Of a stretch of DNA of 9,048 bases, positions 1 through 5,028 are shown one piece after another (within the stretch, counting starts at the first letter, position 1; each line of letters starts with the position of its first letter). The stretch is from CAZCFB01 sp964511535 (lineage in GTDB: Bacteria > Myxococcota_A > Polyangia > GCA-2747355 > CAZCFB01): contig CAZEFW010000244.1 in NCBI GenBank assembly GCA_964511535.1, positions 1-9,048 of the forward strand, given 5' to 3'. The notes beneath the pieces were generated by a model. It saw only the letters and a program-made list of their open reading frames with translations, was not told where the DNA came from and searched no databases. Position numbers and translations under genes: made by a program.

Positions 1-1
1 C

Positions 2-253
2 CCCAAGAAGGACAAGGCCGTCCCCAAGAAGGACAAGGCCGTCCCCAAGAAGGACAAGGCCGTCCCCAAGCCGGACAAGAAGGTGCCGAAGCCGGACAAG
101 GCCATGCCGAAACCCGACAAGAAGGTGCCGAAGCCGGACAAGGCCATGCCCAAGCCGGACAAGGCCATGCCCAAGCCGGACAAGGCCCTGCCGAAACCGG
201 ACAAGGCCCTGCCAAAACCAGACAAGGCTCCGCCCAAGCCAGACATCGGCACA
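2..253 (+). repeat. In-frame 21-bp tandem repeat encoding a P-K-x-D-K heptad
   Basis: Twelve 21-bp units are visible and continue beyond the left edge. Each encodes Pro-Lys-(Lys/Pro)-Asp-Lys-(Ala/Lys)-(Val/Met/Leu/Pro); the last unit decays to PKPDIGT. The first three units (2-22, 23-43, 44-64) are identical at nucleotide level. Later units vary in codon choice and in residues 3, 6 and 7. The length is a multiple of three, so copy-number changes keep the frame. Confidence 0.95.
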
Positions 254-1090
254 GGGCAGGTCAAGTACACCGGCTCGTTCCCCAAGGGAAAGACCGGCTT
301 CCTGACGGCCACCCTCACCGTCGGTGGGTACGCCCGCACCGTGCGCCTCTACCTGCCCAAGGGCCTCTCTTCCAAGCCGCCGGTGATGATCACCTTCCAC
401 GGCACCAACGGCAACGCCCAGCCCTTCATCACCTCCAGCTACGCCAGGACCCTGGCCGACCAGAAGAAGGTGCTGATCATCGGCCCCGAGGCGCGCAAGC
501 CAGGCGTCAAGGACTGGGACCACCAGTACTCAAATGAGAAGTACTGGCAGACCTACCCCCACACCAACCCGTCCACCAACCCTGACCTGCTGCTGGTGCA
601 GGCCATCATCCTCGAGGCCCAGAAGGCGTACGGCGCCGACCCGAAGCGCTTCTACACCCTGGGCCACTCCAACGGCGGCTTCTTCTCGCTGCTGGCGGCC
701 ATGAGCCTGCCCACCAAGATCGCCGGCTTCGCCGAGAGCTCCGGCGGGCTCACACGCTGCACCTACATGTGGAGCTGCAAGTTCACGGGCTCGGGCAGCG
801 CCAACACCTGCGCTGCGCTGTCCAAGCAAGCGGGCTACGCCGCATGCCTCTGCGGCGGCGCGTACAAGCCGGGCCCGGTTCACACCAAGGCGCCCAAGCC
901 GCCCGGCTACCTGTTCCACCACACCAAGGACTACCAGGTCTCCGCGGCCCACACCTGCATACTCGAGGCCCGGCTCAAGGCGCTGGGCTACAAGTACAAG
1001 ACCCATCTGGTCACCGACCCGTACCACTCCATGCCCTACAACTTCGCCATCGACGCCTGGAACTATCTATCGCAGTACAAGCTCCCCTGA
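2..1090 (+). CDS. Secreted alpha/beta hydrolase, PHB depolymerase/LpqC-like, with repeat stalk (5' partial)
   Basis: The frame is open to the left edge, so the true start and any signal peptide lie outside; the GTG at 83 is only a valine codon inside the repeats. 362 residues are visible. Residues 1-84 are a seven-residue Pro-Lys-Asp-Lys repeat, probably a stiff extracellular spacer. The rest is an esterase-type alpha/beta hydrolase: an FHGTNG strand-turn (H133 visible numbering) fits the oxyanion-hole region, GHSNGG carries the nucleophile S223, and YHSMP near the C-terminus gives H342. D310 in HHTKDYQ is a plausible triad acid. Six cysteines between residue 240 and the C-terminus suggest disulfides and export. 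In the family (polyhydroxybutyrate depolymerase, feruloyl and acetylxylan esterases, LpqC) the chemistry is ester hydrolysis; the substrate here is unknown. The gene ends 26 bp before the MDR reductase. Family call is fairly sure, substrate is not. Confidence 0.8.
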   Translation, partial: PKKDKAVPKKDKAVPKKDKAVPKPDKKVPKPDKAMPKPDKKVPKPDKAMPKPDKAMPKPDKALPKPDKALPKPDKAPPKPDIGTGQVKYTGSFPKGKTGFLTATLTVGGYARTVRLYLPKGLSSKPPVMITFHGTNGNAQPFITSSYARTLADQKKVLIIGPEARKPGVKDWDHQYSNEKYWQTYPHTNPSTNPDLLLVQAIILEAQKAYGADPKRFYTLGHSNGGFFSLLAAMSLPTKIAGFAESSGGLTRCTYMWSCKFTGSGSANTCAALSKQAGYAACLCGGAYKPGPVHTKAPKPPGYLFHHTKDYQVSAAHTCILEARLKALGYKYKTHLVTDPYHSMPYNFAIDAWNYLSQYKLP

Positions 1091-1099
1091 TGCTAAAGT
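1091..1099 (+). promoter_or_regulatory. Possible extended -10 element before the MDR reductase
   Basis: TGCTAAAGT just after the hydrolase stop resembles an extended -10 (TG-n-TAnnnT). No convincing -35 lies at the usual distance, and the implied leader would be very short before the AAGG ribosome site at 1108-1111. A similar TGCTAAAA occurs at 4976-4983 upstream of the kinase gene. The alternative is read-through from the hydrolase gene. Confidence 0.25.
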
Positions 1100-1116
1100 C
1101 GTAACATAAGGTACCA

Positions 1117-2133
1117 ATGAAACAGGTAGAGATCCCGCGCTACGGGGGGCCCGAAGTGCTCGAGGTGGTGGAGCGTCCGGACCCGGAGCCGGGCCCCGGC
1201 GAGCTGCGCATCGCCGTGCGCGCCACGGGCATCAACTTCGCCGACATCCTCGCCCGCATGGGGCTGTACCGCGACGCGCCCAAGCCGCCCATGGTGATGG
1301 GCTACGAGGTCTCGGGCGTGGTGGACGCCGCCGGCAGCGACGCGCCCGCGGAGCTGGTGGGCCAGCGCGTGGTGGCCATGACCCGCTTCGGCGGGCACGC
1401 GGATTGCGTGGTGGTGCCCGCGGAGTCGGCGGTGCGGCTGCCCGACGCCATGGGCTTCGAGGAGGCCGCCGCCATGCCGGTGGTCTACCTCACCGCCTAC
1501 CACATGCTCTATCACCTGGGGAACCTGCACCCCGGCGAGCGGGTGCTGATCCACAGCGCCGGCGGGGCCGTGGGGCTGGCCGCCATCCAGCTGTGCAAGC
1601 GGCGCGGGGCCGAGATGTTCGGCACCGCCAGCGCCGGAAAGCACGAGCGGCTGCGGGAGCTGGGGGTGAGCCACTGCATCGACTACCGCGCCGAGGACTT
1701 CGAGCAGGTGGTGGCCGAGCGCACCGACGGCAAGGGCGTGCATATCGTGCTGGACGCGGTGGGCGGCGCCTCGTTCAAGAAGAGCTACCGCAGCCTCGCC
1801 AAGGGAGGCCGGCTGTTCTGCTTCGGCATCTCGTCCTTCGCCGGCGCGGGCAAGCGCAGCTTCTGGCGCACCGCCGGCTCGGTGATGGCCATGCCGCTGT
1901 TCAGCCCGATCCGGTTCATGCTGGACAACAAGGGGGTGTTCGGCGTCAACCTCGGCGACCTGTGGGACGAGCAGGAGCTGGTGCTGGGCGAGCTGAACGC
2001 CCTGCTGGAGCTGTACGCGGCCGGCGACATCCGCCCCGCCGTGGACCGCGCCTTCCCCCTGGAGCAGGCAGCCGACGCCCACCGGTACATCCAGGAGCGC
2101 AAGAACTTCGGAAAGGTGGTGCTCGTCACATGA
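1117..2133 (+). CDS. VAT-1/quinone oxidoreductase-like zinc-independent MDR reductase
   Basis: The 338-residue product has the length of a medium-chain dehydrogenase/reductase. The N-terminal GroES-like domain carries the NFADIL..GLY segment typical of quinone oxidoreductase and VAT-1 proteins. The Rossmann domain has HSAGGAVGLAAIQL, matching the NADPH-binding AxxGxxG motif. The C-terminal part (GVNLGDLWDE, a helix, GDIRP, then NFGKVVLV) resembles VAT-1 more than classic QOR. No zinc-ligand set is seen, so NADPH-dependent reduction of a quinone, enone or other carbonyl in the cytoplasm is expected; the substrate is not known. AAGG at 1108-1111, five bases before the ATG, supports this start. 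The stop overlaps the start of the following aldolase as ATGA, so the two are translationally coupled. No frameshift or lost motif is seen. Confidence 0.87.
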   Translation: MKQVEIPRYGGPEVLEVVERPDPEPGPGELRIAVRATGINFADILARMGLYRDAPKPPMVMGYEVSGVVDAAGSDAPAELVGQRVVAMTRFGGHADCVVVPAESAVRLPDAMGFEEAAAMPVVYLTAYHMLYHLGNLHPGERVLIHSAGGAVGLAAIQLCKRRGAEMFGTASAGKHERLRELGVSHCIDYRAEDFEQVVAERTDGKGVHIVLDAVGGASFKKSYRSLAKGGRLFCFGISSFAGAGKRSFWRTAGSVMAMPLFSPIRFMLDNKGVFGVNLGDLWDEQELVLGELNALLELYAAGDIRPAVDRAFPLEQAADAHRYIQERKNFGKVVLVT

Positions 2134-3020
2134 AAGAAGGTCTGTACGCCCCCCCGCTCACGCCGCTGACCGCCGATCTGCGGCCCGACGCGGACCGGTT
2201 CCTCAAGCACTGCCGCCGCCTGCTGGCCGACGGTTGCCACGGGCTGGTGCCCTTCGGCACAACCGGCGAAGGGACCTCGCTGTCGATCCACGAGCGGGAG
2301 GCGCTGCTGGACGCGCTGCTGGACGGGGGCATCCAGGCGGACCGGCTGGTGCCAGGCACCGGCTGCGCTGACCTGCCCGACACGGTGGACCTGACCAAAT
2401 ACGCCGTGAACATCGGCTGCGCCGGCGCCCTGCTCTTGCCGCCGTTCTTCTACAAGGAGATCACCGACGACGGGCTGTACCGCTACATCTCGGTGCTCAT
2501 CGAGCGCGTGGCCGACAACCGCCTGAAGCTGCTGCTCTACCACATCCCCCAGATCTCCGGCGTCCGCATCTCGAACGCGCTGATCCGCAAGCTGTACAAG
2601 GCGTACCCCGAGACCATCCTCGGCGTGAAGGACAGCGAGGGATCCCCGGAGCATACCTTCGAGCTGCTGGAAGAGATGCCCGAGGTGAAGGTCTTCGTGG
2701 GCACCGAGCACTACCTGGCCCAGGCCCTGGCCGCCGGCGGCGCCGGCTGCATCTCGGCCATGACCAACCTCAACGCCGCGGGGCTGCGCCAGCTGTACGA
2801 CGACTGGCACAAGACCGGAGCCCGGGAGATCCAGGAGCGGGTGACCCAGGTGCGCCGGGCGGTGGAGTCGTTCCCCATGATCCCGGCGCTCAAGGCGGCC
2901 GTGGCGCTGCTCAACTCCGACCCGGCCTGGGCCACCCCGCGGCCGCCGCTTTCACCCCTGGGCAGCGTCGCTCGGCAGGAGCTGATGACCGCGCTGATGG
3001 CCGCCGGTTACATGGGCTGA
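2130..3020 (+). CDS. DapA/NanA superfamily class I aldolase (substrate unresolved)
   Basis: The 296-residue product is a full-length TIM-barrel aldolase of the dihydrodipicolinate synthase/N-acetylneuraminate lyase superfamily. The ATG at 2130 overlaps the reductase stop by four bases; although the frame is open far upstream, homology begins at MKEGLYAPPLTP. Visible motifs are GTTGEG with T44 and T45, the catalytic tyrosine Y137 in YHIPQISG, and the Schiff-base lysine K167 in GVKDSEG. In true DapA the tyrosine motif is YNVPSRTG, where the arginine (R138 in E. coli) binds the substrate carboxylate. Here that position is isoleucine, and the segment looks more like the YNIPALSG of NanA. Lysine biosynthesis is therefore not a safe call. 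A hydroxy-oxo-acid or sialic-acid-type aldolase is equally possible. Family confidence is high. Confidence 0.88.
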   Translation: MKEGLYAPPLTPLTADLRPDADRFLKHCRRLLADGCHGLVPFGTTGEGTSLSIHEREALLDALLDGGIQADRLVPGTGCADLPDTVDLTKYAVNIGCAGALLLPPFFYKEITDDGLYRYISVLIERVADNRLKLLLYHIPQISGVRISNALIRKLYKAYPETILGVKDSEGSPEHTFELLEEMPEVKVFVGTEHYLAQALAAGGAGCISAMTNLNAAGLRQLYDDWHKTGAREIQERVTQVRRAVESFPMIPALKAAVALLNSDPAWATPRPPLSPLGSVARQELMTALMAAGYMG

Positions 3021-3021
3021 C

Positions 3022-3052
3022 TTGACCTCCCGCCCCGGGACCTGGATATATA
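3022..3052 (+). promoter_or_regulatory. Candidate sigma-70-type promoter for the E2-fold gene
   Basis: TTGACC at 3022-3027 is followed by an A/T island, TATATA at 3047-3052, a spacer of 19 bases (GATATA at 3045 gives 17). The island stands out in a very G+C-rich surround and lies directly after the aldolase stop. It suggests the downstream gene can be transcribed separately. The match is approximate. Confidence 0.4.
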
Positions 3053-3079
3053 GCTACCTGCAACCAGCAAGGAGAAGAC

Positions 3080-4045
3080 ATGCTCTATACGCTCATCGGT
3101 GTGGGCGGGGTGGTGGTGGTGTTGATGTTGCTCAACCTCAAGACCTCCCGGCCGGACGGCAAGCTGATCAACAAGTTTCACATGCACGCCTACCGCACCA
3201 TGCTCGGTTACATCATGCCCACCCGCAACGAATCGGTGGTCTACTTCGACTCCTACGTACGTGCCGAGGCGCTGCTGGACTACATCGACAAGGCTCGCGT
3301 CAAGCATGAGGTCGGCGTGATCCACTGCATCCTGGCGGCCATCACCTCGGCCAGCCAGCGCAACCCGAAGATGAACACCTTCATCTCCGGGCGCCGCCTG
3401 TACCAGCGCAACAACTGGTACGTGTCGTTCTCCATGAAGCGCAAGAAGATGGACAAGGAGGCCAAGGTCTCCGCGGTGAAGCTGAAGCTCGACGACAGCG
3501 AGAACTTCGACGAGCTGGTCAAGCGCATGAACGGCGACATCAAGGTGGAGCGCTCTGACGCCGAGACCTACGCGGACAAGGAGACCGGCCTGCTGATCAA
3601 GCTGCCGCGGCCGATCCTGCGCTTCGCCTGCGCCTTCGTGCGGTGGGTCGATTATTACAACCTGCTGCCCAAGAGCTTCATCGACGGCGACGCCTTCTAC
3701 TCCACCGTCGTTGTGGCCAACCTCGGCAGCGTGGGCATGGGCGCCGCCTACCACCACCTGTACGAGTGGGGTAACGCCGGGCTGTTCATGATGGTGGGCA
3801 AGATCGAGGACCGCCCGGTGGTGGAGGACGGCGCGGTGGTGGCGCGCAAGGTGCTGCACCTGCGCTACTCCTACGACGAGCGCATCGACGACGGCCTCAC
3901 CTCGCGCTACGGCATCGACGCGGTGAAGAACAGCCTGGAGCACCCGTTCGAGACCTTCGGCTGCCTGGAGCAGGACGGCAGCGACGTGCACGCGCTGGAC
4001 GGCTGGGAGGGGATCGAGCTACCCGGTACGGAGCCGCCGCGCTGA
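3080..4045 (+). CDS. Membrane-anchored E2 acyltransferase-fold protein, probably catalytically altered
   Basis: The 321-residue product starts with one hydrophobic segment (residues 1-20), and GGAG at 3071-3074 supports the start. The rest matches the catalytic domain of 2-oxoacid dehydrogenase E2 subunits (chloramphenicol acetyltransferase fold): an early MPTRNESVVYFDSYV strand, VVVANLGSVGMG at residues 210-221, GLFMMVGKIEDRP, and YDERIDDG at residues 265-272. No lipoyl or peripheral-subunit-binding domain is present, and there are no E1 or E3 genes nearby. The E2 signature is DHRxxDG, with His as general base. Here that His position is E267, and the Ser of the TIS(N/S)LG motif that stabilises the transition state is A213. 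The protein is therefore more likely a pseudoenzyme or one with different chemistry than a dehydrogenase-complex component. Fold assignment is good; function is unknown. Confidence 0.75.
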   Translation: MLYTLIGVGGVVVVLMLLNLKTSRPDGKLINKFHMHAYRTMLGYIMPTRNESVVYFDSYVRAEALLDYIDKARVKHEVGVIHCILAAITSASQRNPKMNTFISGRRLYQRNNWYVSFSMKRKKMDKEAKVSAVKLKLDDSENFDELVKRMNGDIKVERSDAETYADKETGLLIKLPRPILRFACAFVRWVDYYNLLPKSFIDGDAFYSTVVVANLGSVGMGAAYHHLYEWGNAGLFMMVGKIEDRPVVEDGAVVARKVLHLRYSYDERIDDGLTSRYGIDAVKNSLEHPFETFGCLEQDGSDVHALDGWEGIELPGTEPPR

Positions 4046-4067
4046 ACGTCGGCGCCCGTCGCAGGAC

Positions 4068-4101
4068 CCTCGGGGGGAGCCCGCCCGAGGGGCGGATCTT
4101 T
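4068..4101 (+). terminator. Possible terminator hairpins after the E2-fold gene
   Basis: Two mutually exclusive GC stems lie 22 bases past the stop. CCTCGGG 4068-4074 can pair with CCCGAGG 4084-4090, and CCGCCC 4081-4086 with GGGCGG 4090-4095. The second is followed by ATCTTT (4096-4101), only a weak T-run, so intrinsic termination is plausible but unproved. Confidence 0.4.
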
Positions 4102-4103
4102 CG

Positions 4104-4206
4104 GACCCGAAACAGCGTCGGGGGTAGAAGCGGCGTCCTCGCCGCTTTCGCTGCAGCGCTGCAAACCACGCGGTCAGAGGCCGCGTCTACAGGTTAGTTT
4201 CGGGTC
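4104..4206. repeat. Nested palindromic element: REP doublet (REPIN)-like or small MITE
   Basis: Outer arms GACCCGAAAC (4104-4113) and GTTTCGGGTC (4197-4206) are a perfect 10-bp inverted repeat. Inside, GTAGA at 4124 and its complement TCTAC ending at 4190 flank two hairpins: AAGCGGCG/CGCCGCTT (4128-4135/4140-4147) and ACGCGG/CCGCGT (4168-4173/4181-4186). A 12-bp perfect palindrome, TGCAGCGCTGCA (4152-4163), sits at the centre. The right half read on the minus strand (GTAGACGCGGCCTC) resembles the left half (GTAGAAGCGGCGTC). A GTAG tetranucleotide followed by a hairpin is the known hallmark of REP sequences mobilised by RAYT (TnpA-REP) proteins, and inverted pairs are REPINs. The right outer arm overlaps two bases of the stop codon of the minus-strand gene. 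No RAYT gene is in the window. It may also act as a bidirectional terminator. Confidence 0.6.
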
Positions 4207-4891
4207 AGTCCTGAATGAAGAGCTGATTGCTCTGAATCATCTGGCGCACGCGGTCACGCTTGCGCAGCTTCTTGCGCTTGGGCGGGGGGCTCTTCTCCTG
4301 CTTGCGCTCACCCTGCAGCTTGATCCACTTCTTGTTGCGGCTCTGCCACACGTGGCTCTGGATCTCTGACTTGGAGGCCGGCATCTTGTAGCCGTTCTTG
4401 GTCAGGATGTCCTTGGCGCCCTTGCTGATCTTCTTGCGCAGCTTCTTGGGCAGCCGGTCGCGCGCCACCGAGAAGCCCTGGCTGCTGCCCGGGCTGGAGC
4501 GGTGGGAGTCGAGGCAGAAGACCTGCAGCTTGAGCCGCCGGGTCTCGCCCGGCTTCACCTTCAGCTCCTCCTGGTCCTGCCACTTGTTCCCCTTCTGCAC
4601 CTGGAACGGCCCGGCCGCCCCCAGCCGCTGGGGCGCCCGCTCGGGATCACCGTCGGGCACGAAGTACAGCCCCTTGGCGTCGAACGCCTGCGCCTTCTGC
4701 GTCTTGTTGGCGATGTCCACCACGATATGCCCGTTGGTGCCGCCGGTGTAGCGCACGAACCGGACCTTCATCTTGACCGAGGTGCCCTTCTCGGCTGGCA
4801 GGTCCACGTACTCTCCAGCGCCGGCCATGGCCAGCCCCGGAAGCAGCATCAGGGTGAGGGAGAGGAGCAGACGACTGGCGCCGAGTTTCAT
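4205..4891 (-). CDS. Secreted protein of unknown function with basic C-terminal tail
   Basis: I do not recognise a named family. The start at 4891 is chosen over an in-frame ATG at 4921 because a near-perfect Shine-Dalgarno (GGAGGTGA, complement of 4896-4903) precedes it and the protein then begins with a typical signal peptide: MKLG, a hydrophobic core, and ALA-type cleavage after residue 23 (AMA|GAGEY). No Cys follows the cleavage site, so it is not a lipoprotein. The mature N-terminal half looks like a beta-sandwich (alternating strands, NGHIVVDIANKT, then a KPGETRRLKL strand), ending in FCLDSHRSSPG with the only cysteine, C126. Residues from about 150 are very rich in Lys and Arg, with a KSPPPKRKK stretch. 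That tail could bind anionic polymers such as peptidoglycan or LPS; this is inference. It is divergent from the kinase gene. Confidence 0.75.
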   Translation of the reverse strand: MKLGASRLLLSLTLMLLPGLAMAGAGEYVDLPAEKGTSVKMKVRFVRYTGGTNGHIVVDIANKTQKAQAFDAKGLYFVPDGDPERAPQRLGAAGPFQVQKGNKWQDQEELKVKPGETRRLKLQVFCLDSHRSSPGSSQGFSVARDRLPKKLRKKISKGAKDILTKNGYKMPASKSEIQSHVWQSRNKKWIKLQGERKQEKSPPPKRKKLRKRDRVRQMIQSNQLFIQD

Positions 4892-4895
4892 GGGA

Positions 4896-4903
4896 TCACC
4901 TCC
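4896..4903 (-). promoter_or_regulatory. Strong ribosome binding site that fixes the start at 4891
   Basis: On the minus strand this reads GGAGGTGA, an extended match to the 16S anti-Shine-Dalgarno sequence, with GGAGG seven bases from the ATG at 4891-4889. The in-frame upstream ATG at 4921 has no such site. Confidence 0.8.
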
Positions 4904-4967
4904 AGAGGGGTCGTGGGTCATGTGACAGGTAAACGCACGGAGGCGCCGGATCGGTCTGAGGCGCGGG

Positions 4968-4999
4968 CAAATTTATGCTAAAAAGATTCTCATCAGAAT
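4968..4999. promoter_or_regulatory. A/T-rich island in the divergent kinase/secreted-protein spacer
   Basis: The 137-bp divergent spacer contains one A/T-rich block (CAAATTTATGCTAAAAAG and following bases) in an otherwise G+C-rich sequence. It is the most likely place for -10 elements of one or both genes. TGCTAAAA echoes the TGCTAAAGT at 1091. No convincing -35 was found on either strand. Confidence 0.3.
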
Positions 5000-5028
5000 T
5001 CAGCGTGTTGGGCTCAAAGCGAGGACAC

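Noticed and set aside
2..253. Tandem repeats as a CRISPR array
   Set aside because: Units are contiguous 21-bp repeats without spacers, in frame with the downstream hydrolase.
1093..2082. Long minus-strand frame opposite the MDR reductase gene
   Set aside because: It lies wholly opposite a gene with clear family motifs; its Ala/His/Gly/Val-rich composition is the usual antisense product of G+C-biased codons.
1404..2129. Upstream extension of the aldolase frame inside the reductase gene
   Set aside because: The translated extension is Arg/Gly/Ala-rich out-of-frame noise; aldolase homology begins at the ATG at 2130.
3280..3543. Minus-strand 87-codon frame inside the E2-fold gene
   Set aside because: Entirely within a gene with recognisable fold motifs; no ribosome site or family resemblance.
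4911..4927. Small inverted repeat GTCA-TG-TGAC in the divergent kinase spacer as a CRP-type operator
   Set aside because: The arms are only four bases with a two-base spacer and do not fit the CRP consensus spacing; chance occurrence is likely.
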